A stretch of DNA of 64,000 nucleotides from an uncultured Sphingomonadaceae bacterium (GTDB lineage: Bacteria; Pseudomonadota; Alphaproteobacteria; Sphingomonadales; Sphingomonadaceae). Shown piece by piece: positions 38,018-46,311 of this stretch; positions within the stretch are counted from its first letter, which is position 1, and every line of letters starts with the position of its first letter. Below the pieces are notes generated by a model, which saw only the letters and a program-made list of their open reading frames with translations, was not told where the DNA came from and did not search any database. Where the stretch lies: the NCBI GenBank assembly GCA_947499975.1, contig CANMQE010000003.1, positions 204,914-268,913 of the forward strand, given 5' to 3'. A program made the position numbers and the translations under genes.

Positions 38018-38386
38018 GTGTTGGAGCTTGACCACCCAAGGAATTTAGACCGGCTGCATTTCTTGCTTCTTGGATCACTCGTTACCCTATTGGTGCTCGA
38101 AACAATTGGACCTAGAGACATGTCGAGAGAGATTGGCATCCTCATGGTTATCGCTCTTCCAGTTGCAGCTTATGATATTTGGTATCGACATAGGGGTGGA
38201 AAAGAATCGGATGGCTTTGGTGTGCATCTGATCGCTGGTTCCATCGCCTGGCTTGCATTTGTTCTCCTTTTTGTAGCCAAGAATGTTTTTGGCTTCGAAG
38301 CGATCGGAGGTTGGACAATGATACCATTGCTGTTTTTTTGCTGGGCCAGTTGGTTTGCAAAAGAGGAACAGCAAGCGTCGGGTTAA
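38018..38386 (+). CDS. Hypothetical membrane protein in a low-GC island
   Basis: The 122-residue product begins at a GTG at 38018 with GGGAG nine bases upstream. It has about four hydrophobic segments: HFLLLGSLVTLLVLETIG, GILMVIALPVAAYDIWY, FGVHLIAGSIAWLAFVLLFVA and IGGWTMIPLLFFCWASWF, joined by short charged loops. I do not recognise it. The base composition is visibly poorer in GC than the neighbours (near half, against about 64%) and codon use includes many A/T third positions, suggesting transfer. Related 25-bp repeats lie on both sides. Confidence 0.7.
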   Translation: MLELDHPRNLDRLHFLLLGSLVTLLVLETIGPRDMSREIGILMVIALPVAAYDIWYRHRGGKESDGFGVHLIAGSIAWLAFVLLFVAKNVFGFEAIGGWTMIPLLFFCWASWFAKEEQQASG

Positions 38387-38410
38387 TGTAGGCTGGCTAG
38401 TAACCCTAGC

Positions 38411-38435
38411 GTCCGCTAACCACCCCATTTTAGAC
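38411..38435. repeat. 25-bp repeat, copy 2
   Basis: It starts GTCCGCTAAC and ends CCCCATTTTAGAC, 20 of 25 identical to the element at 37934-37958 and in direct orientation. The sequence CCATTAGCGGAC around 38459-38470 looks like a further half copy. Confidence 0.55.
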
Positions 38436-38603
38436 GTTCCAGCCTTGCGCGGATTTCTCCATTAGCGGACCAAGGACGTTCTGGCGGGCGAGGGGTAGCT
38501 GCCCCTTGCCTACAACCCCGTTTCCGTGCGCTTTTCTACGGCATGAAACCACGATCCAGCCATCCGCCATTCGGTCCCAGTATTGGCCCCAACATCGGCC
38601 AAC

Positions 38604-38719
38604 GTCGCACTACCTCAGTGAAAGGGTCACACTTCCAGCCCAAAAGGTCACACTTTGCCAGCCAGAGTCACACTTTCTCGTCGCAAGGTGACACTTCCAC
38701 CGCCCGAAGTGACACAATC
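38604..38719. repeat. Phased tandem array of GTSACACTTYC
   Basis: Copies start at 38604 (GTCGCACTACC, weak), 38626 (GTCACACTTCC), 38647 (GTCACACTTTG), 38667 (GTCACACTTTC), 38688 (GTGACACTTCC) and 38709 (GTGACACAATC). Steps are 22, 21, 20, 21 and 21 bp, all in one orientation, so the motifs face the same side of the helix. The intervening bases are not conserved. This looks like an iteron-like protein-binding array. Confidence 0.7.
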
Positions 38720-38921
38720 GCGGTTTTCGACCCTGGACACTGTTCCATGTGTTCCACATTGGCGGATGATCGCTTGTTAAGACTTCCCCACCTACACCTT
38801 AACGCGGACCCCGGAAAAAACCCCGCGCCCCGAACGCGAGCGAAGCGAGTGCAAGGCCGAATGGCCGCCCGGACCGGCCTCGCAGGGAGGCGTAGCTGAC
38901 CGGAGAGAACAGCCGGGAGGA

Positions 38922-38943
38922 CGTTTCGGCGGAGGCCGAAACG
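38922..38943. other. 9-bp-stem hairpin
   Basis: CGTTTCGGC and GCCGAAACG pair perfectly around a GGAG loop. Neither strand has a following U-tract. Role unknown. Confidence 0.45.
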
Positions 38944-38964
38944 CAAAACAAACAACTGTCACCC

Positions 38965-39045
38965 AAAGGACTCACCGATAAAGTCTTAACGCGCGAAACC
39001 GTTTGTTAACCTTTTTCAGTGAGAAATTGCGTGGTTAATAACGGG
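38965..39045 (+). promoter_or_regulatory. ctrA promoter region with a GANTC site
   Basis: GACTC at 38969-38973 fits the CcrM methylation site GANTC. In Caulobacter such a site lies in the ctrA P1 promoter and ties it to the replication fork. TTAA occurs at 38986, 39006 (TTAACC) and 39035, as CtrA half-sites, but without the canonical N7 spacing. The promoter core is not clear. Confidence 0.5.
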
Positions 39046-39050
39046 CAACA

Positions 39051-39065
39051 CCTCCTGACAGGAGG
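39051..39065 (+). promoter_or_regulatory. Hairpin holding a Shine-Dalgarno in the ctrA leader
   Basis: CCTCCT (39051-39056) pairs with AGGAGG (39060-39065) across a GAC loop. The AGGAGG is a perfect Shine-Dalgarno and lies just before an in-frame GTG at 39069. A second, weaker site (AAGGGG) serves the ATG at 39093. Confidence 0.5.
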
Positions 39066-39092
39066 CCCGTGGGGACAAGAAGGGGTTTTACG

Positions 39093-39794
39093 ATGCGCGT
39101 TCTGCTGATTGAAGACGAACCGACAACCGCCAAGGCGATCGAGCTGATGCTCACGACCGAAGGGTTCAACGTTTATCAGACGGACCTGGGCGAGGAAGGC
39201 CTCGATCTGGGCAAGCTGTATGATTACGATATCATCCTGCTCGACCTCAACCTGCCCGACATGCACGGCTATGACGTGCTGAAGAAGCTGCGCGTCGCCA
39301 AGGTGCAGACGCCCGTTCTGATCCTTTCCGGCATTGCCGAGATGGACTCCAAGATCCGCTCCTTCGGCTTTGGCGCAGACGATTACGTGACCAAGCCCTT
39401 CCACCGCGACGAGCTGGTTGCCCGCATCCACGCCGTTGTGCGCCGCTCCAAGGGGCACAGCCAGTCGATCATCCGCACCGGCAAGCTGGCCGTGAACCTC
39501 GATGCGAAAACCGTCGAGGTCGACGGCGCCCGCGTTCACCTGACCGGCAAGGAATACGCGATGCTGGAGCTGCTCAGCTTGCGCAAGGGCACCACGCTGA
39601 CGAAGGAAATGTTCCTGAACCACCTGTATGGCGGCATGGACGAGCCGGAACTGAAAATCATCGACGTGTTCATCTGCAAGCTGCGCAAGAAGCTTTCCAG
39701 CGCGTGCGGCGGCGAGAACTACATCGAGACGGTATGGGGCCGTGGCTACGTGCTGCGCGATCCCGATGCCATCGAGGAAACCGAAGCGGCCTGA
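39093..39794 (+). CDS. ctrA: Cell-cycle response regulator CtrA
   Basis: The 233-residue OmpR-type response regulator begins [20 protein letters not shown]. The receiver domain (1-120) has acidic pocket residues in IEDE, phospho-acceptor Asp51 in [14 protein letters not shown], and Lys in DDYVTKPFH. The winged-helix DNA-binding domain (about 125-225) includes [17 protein letters not shown] and [17 protein letters not shown], as in Caulobacter CtrA. It governs cell-cycle or motility genes in alphaproteobacteria. The C terminus ends acidic with AA, compatible with proteolytic control. A GTG at 39069 gives an alternative start eight residues upstream. Confidence 0.96.
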   Translation: MRVLLIEDEPTTAKAIELMLTTEGFNVYQTDLGEEGLDLGKLYDYDIILLDLNLPDMHGYDVLKKLRVAKVQTPVLILSGIAEMDSKIRSFGFGADDYVTKPFHRDELVARIHAVVRRSKGHSQSIIRTGKLAVNLDAKTVEVDGARVHLTGKEYAMLELLSLRKGTTLTKEMFLNHLYGGMDEPELKIIDVFICKLRKKLSSACGGENYIETVWGRGYVLRDPDAIEETEAA

Positions 39795-39841
39795 GGCCTG
39801 CCAGAGACCTGACGAACTCTCTCCTGGACGAGAGTATCAAG

Positions 39842-39868
39842 GCCCCGGAAGCGTCGCGCTTCCGGGGC
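39842..39868 (+). terminator. GC-rich hairpin after ctrA
   Basis: A perfect 12-bp stem GCCCCGGAAGCG / CGCTTCCGGGGC (39842-39853, 39857-39868) closes a TCG loop. It begins 48 bp after the ctrA stop. TGGTTCG follows, so the U-tract is poor. Confidence 0.6.
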
Positions 39869-39930
39869 TGGTTCGTGGGGCCGTCGAAAATTGCTTTCCT
39901 AATTTTCGAAAGCGGGCGCATACAAGCGCG

Positions 39931-41046
39931 ATGAAAACGATTCCCTTGGGGATCAGGGTCTTGCTTTGCGCCCTGGCAATCCTGCTGGTGCCCGTTGCCG
40001 CCATGGCGCAGACAACTGCCCATGACGACGATATCGATTTCGTTCTCGACATGCTGCGCACCGATTACGCGGGCTGGGACACCAAGACAGCCGACGGGAA
40101 AGAGGCAGAGTTCGAAAGCGCAGTCGCCCTCGCCCGCCAGCGAATCGCCGAGCATCCCGAAGCGCGAATGTGGGCCTTGGCCGCCATGCTCGACTGGTTC
40201 GAGGATGATCATCTCAGCTTGCGCAGCAACATCGTTTCGCCGCCCAATCCCTGGGCTGACGAAGACGAGAACGGCACGTCGCGCAATTTCACACCTGCGC
40301 CGGGCAATGAATTCGCCTTCCGCCGCCTGTCGGCAGACACGGTTCTGGTCCGCGTGCCCACATTCCATATCGAGTATCTGGAAGAGTTCGAGGCGCTGCT
40401 GGAAAAGCATCACGACACGATCACTTCGACGCCGAACCTGCTGATAGATCTGCGCGGCAACAATGGCGGATCGGACCGGATGTATTCGCGGCTGATGAGC
40501 TATCTCTACACCCGACCCATCTATCAGATCGGCGTGGAATTGCGCGATACGCCGCGCAATCTGGCGGCGCTGCAGGCCAATGTGGACGACGGGGAATATC
40601 CGCCGGAGGTGCAGGAATTCGTGCAGAACGTGCTGGACCGGGCAGCAGCATCCGACAGTGATTTCGTGCCGCTGGCCGAAAGCGGCTTCGAGATCGTCAC
40701 CTATCCGCAGGTGTATGATTATCCCCGGCGCGTCGGTATCCTGGCCGAAGGGGCGGGCTCATCGGGAGACCAGTTCGCCATCGATGCACGCGCCAGCCGC
40801 AAGGTCACGCTGCTGGGCGGGCCGACGGCGGGTGTCATCGATTATTCCAACGTCCTGACGGCGCCCGCACCATCGGGCGATTTCGAACTGGCCTGGCCGA
40901 TGACCCGGTCCATGCGCCTGCCGGAAGAACCGTTCGACAATGTCGGCGTCCAGCCGGACGTGCCCTTCCCCGATGGCGGCCCAGATGGCAGCGTGAGCGA
41001 CGAAATTGCCTGGGCGCAAGCCTGGCTGGAGCGGCAGGCGGACTAG
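39931..41046 (+). CDS. S41-family peptidase-like protein, exported
   Basis: The 371-residue protein starts at the ATG at 39931 with a signal peptide cleaved near VAAMAQ (residue 26). A helical N region (30-110) leads to the S41 (tail-specific protease) fold: NLLIDLRGNNGGSDRMYSRLMSYLY, then EGAGSSGDQFAIDARAS, where the Ser of GSSGDQF should be the nucleophile, and LLGGPTAGVIDYSN. No PDZ domain is seen, unlike CtpA. It should act in the periplasm; the substrate is unknown. Its last 4 bp overlap the stop of the convergent MscS gene. No strong ribosome binding site is visible. Confidence 0.8.
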   Translation: MKTIPLGIRVLLCALAILLVPVAAMAQTTAHDDDIDFVLDMLRTDYAGWDTKTADGKEAEFESAVALARQRIAEHPEARMWALAAMLDWFEDDHLSLRSNIVSPPNPWADEDENGTSRNFTPAPGNEFAFRRLSADTVLVRVPTFHIEYLEEFEALLEKHHDTITSTPNLLIDLRGNNGGSDRMYSRLMSYLYTRPIYQIGVELRDTPRNLAALQANVDDGEYPPEVQEFVQNVLDRAAASDSDFVPLAESGFEIVTYPQVYDYPRRVGILAEGAGSSGDQFAIDARASRKVTLLGGPTAGVIDYSNVLTAPAPSGDFELAWPMTRSMRLPEEPFDNVGVQPDVPFPDGGPDGSVSDEIAWAQAWLERQAD

Positions 41047-42272
41047 CTCGCCTGCTCGCCAAGGCCCGATTTCAGCGCCTTCACGTCCAGCCCGCTCGGC
41101 TCCTGGAAGACGCGCAGGCCGAATTCGGGAAGAATGGCGATCAGGTGATCGAATATGTCGGCCTGGATACCTTCGAATACCGCCCACTGGGTGGTGTCGG
41201 CAAAGCAGTAGATTTCCAGCGGAAGGCCCTGCGGCGTGGGATCAAGCTGGCGGACCATCAGGGTGAAACCTTTCTGGCTGATTGCCGGGTTGGCTTTCAG
41301 CCAGGCGATCACATAGGCGCGGAAGGTGCCGATATTGGTGATCCGCCGGGCGTTCACCGCGTTCGCATCGCCGCTCAGTTCCCGCGTGTTCCACTCGGCG
41401 AGTTCCTTGTCCTTGGCTTCCAGGTAATCGCCCAGCAGGCGGAAGCGGCGCAGATCGTCCACCTCCTCGGCGCTCAGGAAACGGACGGAGTTCTGGTCCA
41501 GCGAGAGCGAGCGCTTGATCCGTCTGCCGCCCGCCTCGTTCATGCCGCGCCAGTTCTTGTAGCTGTCGTTGATCAGCTTGTAGGTGGGGATGGTGGTGAT
41601 CGTCTTGTCGAAATTCTGCACCTTCACCGTGTGCAGCGCGATATCGATCACGTCGCCATCGGCATCCATGGATGGCATCTCGATCCAGTCGCCCACGCGC
41701 AGCATGTCGTTGCTGGAAAGCTGGACCGAGGCGACCAGCGACAGGATCGTATCCTTGAACACCAGCAGCAGCACCGCTGCCATCGCGCCAAGGCCCGACA
41801 GAAGCAGCAGCGGCGATTGCTCTATCAGCGCGGCGATCGCCAGGATCGTGCCGGCGCAATAGACCACGATCTTCAGAACCTGGATGTAGCCCTTGATCGG
41901 CTTGTTCTTGGCGTGCGGCTGGCGGGTGTACAGTTCGTTGACGTAATCCAGCCCCTTGCTGATCGCCATCGCGATACTCAGCACCACGCAGGCCAGCGCG
42001 ATATTGCTCACCAGCACGCGCACCTGCGGATAGAGATACGGCACCAGGTTGATGCCGTTCGCGATGATCATCAGAGGGGCGACCGTGGCAAGCCGCGCAG
42101 CCGCACGATCCGCCGTGTTGGATCGGGTATCGAGGAACGGCGCGGCAAGGCCCAGCAGCACCTTCTTCAGCAGGAAGTTCACCACCAGCGCCAGCAGCGC
42201 CAGCGCCGCGAGACCGAGGGCGGATTGCGCCCACACCGGTTGCGCTTCGAAAAGTTGGATTGCCTGTTCCAT
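41043..42272 (-). CDS. MscS-family mechanosensitive channel (YbdG-like)
   Basis: The 409-residue protein has five hydrophobic segments, then the pore region SGLGAMAAVLLLVFKDTILSLVASVQLSSNDMLRVGDWIEMPSMDADGDV (named here by its ends, SGLGAM to DADGDV), TTIPTYKLINDSYKNWRGM and a long C-terminal cytoplasmic part with the YbdG-type RRIKRSLSLDQNSVRFLS. YbdG-like channels respond weakly to tension and help osmotic adaptation. This is the third MscS relative in the window, with little similarity to the others outside the pore. The gene is convergent with the S41 gene and divergent from trmB. Confidence 0.9.
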   Translation of the reverse strand: MEQAIQLFEAQPVWAQSALGLAALALLALVVNFLLKKVLLGLAAPFLDTRSNTADRAAARLATVAPLMIIANGINLVPYLYPQVRVLVSNIALACVVLSIAMAISKGLDYVNELYTRQPHAKNKPIKGYIQVLKIVVYCAGTILAIAALIEQSPLLLLSGLGAMAAVLLLVFKDTILSLVASVQLSSNDMLRVGDWIEMPSMDADGDVIDIALHTVKVQNFDKTITTIPTYKLINDSYKNWRGMNEAGGRRIKRSLSLDQNSVRFLSAEEVDDLRRFRLLGDYLEAKDKELAEWNTRELSGDANAVNARRITNIGTFRAYVIAWLKANPAISQKGFTLMVRQLDPTPQGLPLEIYCFADTTQWAVFEGIQADIFDHLIAILPEFGLRVFQEPSGLDVKALKSGLGEQAS

Positions 42273-42392
42273 CTACCAGCGCGCCTAGCCGATGGGCGTT
42301 GGCGATCCAAGCCCGGTTGCGCGTTCGCCGGGGCGGGCGATATGGGTATCCGAACTGGACAAGCAGTGCCCTCGCGCTCTAGCGAGCCGCGC

Positions 42393-43094
42393 ATGACGGC
42401 ACACAAGGACGGCGATCCCACCACACTCAACCGGCTCTACGGCCGCTCCATCGGCAAGGCCCTGCGCGCGCAGCAGCAGGACCTGGTCGACAATTTCCTG
42501 CCCAGGATCTCCGTGCCGGAAAACGGGCCGGTTACGGCGGAGCGATTGTTCGGGGAGGATTGCCCGCTGCATTTCGAAATCGGCTTCGGCGGGGGAGAGC
42601 ACCTGGCCTACCGCGCCGATCTGCTGCCCAATCACGGCTTCATCGGGGCAGAGCCCTTCATTAACGGCGTGGCGCAGGCGCTGACGCATATCCGCGATCA
42701 GAAGCTCGCCAATGTGCGCCTGCATGCAGGAGACGCGCTGGAAGTGCTGGCACGGGTGCCCGATGGCGCGCTGACGATGGCCTATCTTTTGCATCCCGAT
42801 CCCTGGCCGAAGGCGCGCCATGCCAAGCGGCGCATGATGAACGACGGGCCGGTGCAGATGATTGCCGACAAGCTGAAACCGGGCGGGGAATTCCGCTTCG
42901 GCACCGATCACCCGGTATACGTGCGCCACGCCCTGATGGTGATGCAGCGCTTCACGGATGTTTTCGAATGGGTGGCCCAGGGTCCCGACGATTTCCGCAT
43001 CCGTCCCTCAGGCTGGAGCAAGACGCGCTACGAACACAAGGCGCGCACCAAGATGGGGCACGAGGTCTGGTATTTTCGCTATCGCCGCAAGTGA
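42393..43094 (+). CDS. trmB: tRNA (guanine-N7-)-methyltransferase
   Basis: The 233-residue enzyme starts at the ATG at 42393. It has the TrmB motifs: LHFEIGFGGGEHLAYRAD for SAM binding, GAEPFINGVAQAL, MAYLLHPDPWPKARHAKRR (the HPDPWPK block) and GEFRFGTDHPVYVRHAL. It makes m7G46 in tRNA using SAM. In many alphaproteobacteria trmB follows metK; here it stands apart, about 17 kb away. The frame is open for hundreds of codons upstream, but that part is antisense to the MscS gene and not real. Confidence 0.96.
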   Translation: MTAHKDGDPTTLNRLYGRSIGKALRAQQQDLVDNFLPRISVPENGPVTAERLFGEDCPLHFEIGFGGGEHLAYRADLLPNHGFIGAEPFINGVAQALTHIRDQKLANVRLHAGDALEVLARVPDGALTMAYLLHPDPWPKARHAKRRMMNDGPVQMIADKLKPGGEFRFGTDHPVYVRHALMVMQRFTDVFEWVAQGPDDFRIRPSGWSKTRYEHKARTKMGHEVWYFRYRRK

Positions 43095-43142
43095 CGGGGA
43101 ACCGCCCCTTGCGGAAGCGGCCCCGCCGTCAATTACCGGAAA

Positions 43143-43751
43143 TCAGAAGCGAACACCCACGCCAGCCACGACCTGATCGGTCGATGCATCGCCCAGGCCG
43201 GCATCCGAAAGATCGCTGTACTGCGAACGGCGATATTCCAGACGTGCTTCCAGCGGACCTGGAAGCTGGACCTGCAGGCCGCCGCCGAAACGCAGTCCGT
43301 CGGTATTCTCTTCGAGTTCGGAAAGCGATCCCGCGCTCGTGAAGGCCCGCGTATCGAGCGAGGTGTAACCAATCTTGCCATATGCTGCGATGCCCGGCGT
43401 CAGGGCCACGCCTGCACGGGCTCCAACATAGTACTGGCCGCCGGTATCAAGACCGTCACGTGCGCCTGCAAAACTGGAGGGAAATTCAGTCGAGCTGTCG
43501 CTGGTGGATACCTCTCCCTCCACACCGACAAAAGCATTGCCGAGCGAAAGATCGTAGCCTGCCGTAATCCCGTAAACCGCGGAATCGGCATCGGCCGATA
43601 CCGACCCGTCGCCGGAATCCACGGTCAGCCCTTCGTAACCGCCCAGCGCGCCGACGTACAAGCCGCCCGATGCGGCATTGCGATCCTGCGCCAGGGCGGG
43701 TGTTGCCGCCATTCCGGCGACGATTGCGACCATTGCGATTGTCTTTTTCAT
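43143..43751 (-). CDS. Outer-membrane beta-barrel (porin-like) protein
   Basis: This 202-residue protein starts MKKTIAMVAIVAGMAATPAL at 43751 behind AAAGGA. The signal peptide is cleaved after ALA. Alternating strands such as GLYVGALGGYEGLTV, YYVGARAGVALTPG, GLRFGGGLQVQLPG and LEARLEYRRSQYSDL, and a terminal VVAGVGVRF with a C-terminal Phe, fit an eight-stranded OmpW/OmpA-type barrel inserted by BAM. Homologues are common in Sphingomonadales. Role unknown. It lies downstream of maeB on the same strand, separated by a likely terminator. Confidence 0.88.
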   Translation of the reverse strand: MKKTIAMVAIVAGMAATPALAQDRNAASGGLYVGALGGYEGLTVDSGDGSVSADADSAVYGITAGYDLSLGNAFVGVEGEVSTSDSSTEFPSSFAGARDGLDTGGQYYVGARAGVALTPGIAAYGKIGYTSLDTRAFTSAGSLSELEENTDGLRFGGGLQVQLPGPLEARLEYRRSQYSDLSDAGLGDASTDQVVAGVGVRF

Positions 43752-43904
43752 TGTCTGTCCTTTCACGTGCGCATTCGTGCACACGCCGCCAATCGATCAG
43801 CTTCACTTGCCCGCAAATGAACCGCAGAGAGGTAGGTTGCACAGACGCGACCAGTCGCCCCGCGCGTTCCACGTGACGAGGATGACTGGCAGCCCTGGTA
43901 AAAG

Positions 43905-43921
43905 AAACGGAGGCGCCGTTT
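43905..43921 (-). terminator. Likely terminator of maeB
   Basis: AAACGG (43905-43910) and CCGTTT (43916-43921) pair around a 5-base loop, 10 bp past the maeB stop. On the minus strand TTTCTTTT spans and follows the second arm. The stem is short, so strength is modest. Confidence 0.5.
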
Positions 43922-43931
43922 TATCCGGCGA

Positions 43932-46196
43932 TCATCCCACCACTCCGGCGCTTGCCAGCACGGCCAGAGTCAACACGTCGGGCGCGATCGAGGTCATCGG
44001 GGCGATCTGCACCGGCTTTTCCGAACCGATCAACATCGGCCCGATTACCGCATCGCCCGACAGTTCGCGCAGCAGCTTTGCCGAGAGGTTGGCGCTTTGC
44101 AGGCCAGGCAGGATCAGCACGTTGGCGGGGCCCGAAAGACGACTGAAGGGATACAGCGCCATGACCTTGGGATTGAGCGCGGCATCGGGTGCCATTTCGC
44201 CTTCGTATTCGAAATTGACGCTCTCGTCCGCGTCCAGGATCGCCACTGCCTCGCGGATATTGCCCAGCCACTGGCCCGACGGGTTGCCGAACGTGGAATA
44301 GGACATGAAGGCAACGCGCGGTTCGTGGCCCATGCGGGTGGCAACCGCGGCGGTTTCCTTGGCGATATGCGCCAGTTCCTTCGCTGTGGGGCGTTCGTTG
44401 ATCGTGGTGTCGGCAAGGAAGGTGGTGTGGTTCTTGCCCAGCACCATGTGGATGCCGAAGGGCGTTGCGCCCTCCTTGGAATCCAGCACCTTGGCGATGT
44501 CGCGGGCAGACTGGCTGAACGGGCGGGTAAGGCCGGTTATCATTCCGTCCCCCTTGTCCAGCGCCACCAGCAAGGCGGCGAACACGTTGCGTTCCTGGTT
44601 CACCATGCGGCGCACGTCCCGCTCGGTATAGCCGCGACGCTGCAGCCGTTCGTAGAGATACTCTACCATCGGCTCGATATGTTCGTAATTGGCCGAATTG
44701 GCGATCTCGTAGCTTTCCGGATCGTCGACCTTCAGCTCTTCCAGCTTTTCCAGCACGCGTTCGGTCCGGCCCACAAGAATGGGCGTGCCGTAGCCGAAAT
44801 CGCGGAACTGGATGGCGGCGCGAAGAGCCACGTCCTCTTCGGCTTCGGCAAACACCATGCGCTTTGGATTGGCCTTGGCATCCTCGTACACGCGGGTCAG
44901 CGCGGCGGTGGTGGGATTGAGACGGCTGCGCAATTGCAGCGTGTATTCGTCGAAATCCTCGATCGGCTTCTGCGCGACGCCTGAATCCATCGCGGCCTTG
45001 GCGACGGCACAAGACACCCGCTCCATCAAGCGCGGATCGAAGGGTGCAGGAATGATGTATTCGCGGCCGAACTGCTGGTTCATGCCGTAGGCGGCGGCTA
45101 CTTCCTCAGGCACACGCTCCCGCGCCAGTTCGGCGATGGCCCTGGCAGCGGCAACCTTCATTTCCTCATTGATGGCCGTGGCGCGCACATCCAGCGCGCC
45201 GCGGAAGATGAAGGGGAAGCCCAATACGTTATTGACCTGGTTGGGAAAATCGCTGCGTCCGGTGGCGATGATCGCATCGGGACGCACGGCCCGCGCCTCG
45301 TCCGGCATGATTTCGGGCACCGGATTGGCCATGGCGAAGATGATCGGGCTGTCCGCCATCTTTTCCACCCATTCCGGCTTCAGCGCGCCTGCGGCAGACA
45401 GGCCGAGGAAGATGTCCGCCCCATCCAGCGCCTCTTCCAGGGTGCGCGCGTCGGTGTGAACGGCGTGAGCACTCTTCCACTGGTCCACATCCTCGCGGCC
45501 GGGATAGATCGGGCCCTTGCGGTCGCACACGATCACGTTTTCGTGCGGCACGCCGACAAACTTGATCAGCGCCGTGCAGGCCAGCGCAGATGCGCCGGCG
45601 CCGTTCACCACCATCTTCACATCCTTCAGGTCACGGCCCGTGAGATGTGCGGCATTGATCAGGCCGGCGGCGGCGATGATCGCCGTTCCGTGCTGGTCGT
45701 CATGCATGATGGGGATGTTCATCCGGTCACGCAGGGCCTGCTCGATGATGAAGCACTCTGGCGCCTTGATGTCTTCCAGATTGATGCCGCCAAAGGTCGG
45801 CTCCATCAGTGCCACGGCTTCGATGAATTTTTCCGGATCCTCGGTATCAAGCTCGATATCGATCGAATCGACATCGGCGAATCGCTTGAACAATACGGCC
45901 TTGCCTTCCATCACCGGCTTCGAAGCCAGCGCGCCGAGATTGCCCATGCCGAGAATGGCGGTGCCGTTGGAGATCACGGCAACGAGGTTGGATCGCGCGG
46001 TATAGCGCGCGGCGTTGGCGGGATCGTCGGCGATGGCCTGCACCGGCACGGCCACGCCGGGAGAATAGGCGAGGCTGAGATCGCGCTGCGTCGTCATCGG
46101 CTTGGAGGCGATGATCTCGATCTTACCGGGACGAATCGTCTCGTGGTAAAACAGTGCTTCGCGCTCGGTAAAACTGGAATTCGTATCGTCGGCCAA
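43932..46196 (-). CDS. maeB: NADP-dependent malic enzyme, MaeB type
   Basis: The 754-residue protein joins a malic enzyme domain (about 10-430; LAYSPGVAVPVQAI, PIMHDDQHGTAIIAAAGLINA, VVNGAGASALACTALI for NADP) to a phosphotransacetylase-like C-terminal domain (about 440-750; RMVFAEAEEDVALRAA, HIAKETAAVATRMGHEPRVAFMSYSTFG). It converts malate to pyruvate and CO2 with NADPH; the tail domain usually regulates by acetyl-CoA. I chose a TTG start at 46196 with GGGAG seven bases upstream. The longer frame to 46292 would run into the divergent mutS start. Confidence 0.94.
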   Translation of the reverse strand: MADDTNSSFTEREALFYHETIRPGKIEIIASKPMTTQRDLSLAYSPGVAVPVQAIADDPANAARYTARSNLVAVISNGTAILGMGNLGALASKPVMEGKAVLFKRFADVDSIDIELDTEDPEKFIEAVALMEPTFGGINLEDIKAPECFIIEQALRDRMNIPIMHDDQHGTAIIAAAGLINAAHLTGRDLKDVKMVVNGAGASALACTALIKFVGVPHENVIVCDRKGPIYPGREDVDQWKSAHAVHTDARTLEEALDGADIFLGLSAAGALKPEWVEKMADSPIIFAMANPVPEIMPDEARAVRPDAIIATGRSDFPNQVNNVLGFPFIFRGALDVRATAINEEMKVAAARAIAELARERVPEEVAAAYGMNQQFGREYIIPAPFDPRLMERVSCAVAKAAMDSGVAQKPIEDFDEYTLQLRSRLNPTTAALTRVYEDAKANPKRMVFAEAEEDVALRAAIQFRDFGYGTPILVGRTERVLEKLEELKVDDPESYEIANSANYEHIEPMVEYLYERLQRRGYTERDVRRMVNQERNVFAALLVALDKGDGMITGLTRPFSQSARDIAKVLDSKEGATPFGIHMVLGKNHTTFLADTTINERPTAKELAHIAKETAAVATRMGHEPRVAFMSYSTFGNPSGQWLGNIREAVAILDADESVNFEYEGEMAPDAALNPKVMALYPFSRLSGPANVLILPGLQSANLSAKLLRELSGDAVIGPMLIGSEKPVQIAPMTSIAPDVLTLAVLASAGVVG

Positions 46197-46311
46197 ACTG
46201 GGTCTCCCGTGTTGCCACCGGTCATAGAGAGGGTTTGGAGCGCGCGATAGGGGAAAGCGGGATTGCTGCCCTTCCCGAATCGGTGTGCCCACCTGTAATC
46301 GCTTGGGCTCG

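Larger units (their letters stand above)
38387..39092. other. 706-bp non-coding region upstream of ctrA
   Basis: It holds, in order: the second 25-bp repeat and a partial third copy (38411-38470); six GTSACACTTYC-like repeats with about 21-bp period (38604-38719); a GTTCCA direct pair near 38743; a 9-bp-stem hairpin (38922-38943); a GACTC methylation-type site (38969-38973); TTAA half-sites; and a Shine-Dalgarno-containing hairpin (39051-39065). Open frames across it look spurious. Confidence 0.7.

Noticed and set aside
38604..38719. CRISPR array
   Set aside because: Repeat units are 11 bp with about 10-bp gaps, far too short for CRISPR repeats and spacers, and there are no cas genes.
38543..38899. 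Plus-strand frame over the repeat array
   Set aside because: The predicted protein merely translates the GTSACACTTYC repeats, has no ribosome binding site and no protein-like composition.
38600..39092. Replication origin
   Set aside because: The repeat array looks like iterons, but I found no DnaA boxes, AT-rich unwinding element or replication gene next to it.
42273..42392. tRNA gene in the mscS-trmB gap
   Set aside because: No T-loop GGTTCGA-type motif and no cloverleaf pairing; the same holds for the other gaps I checked.
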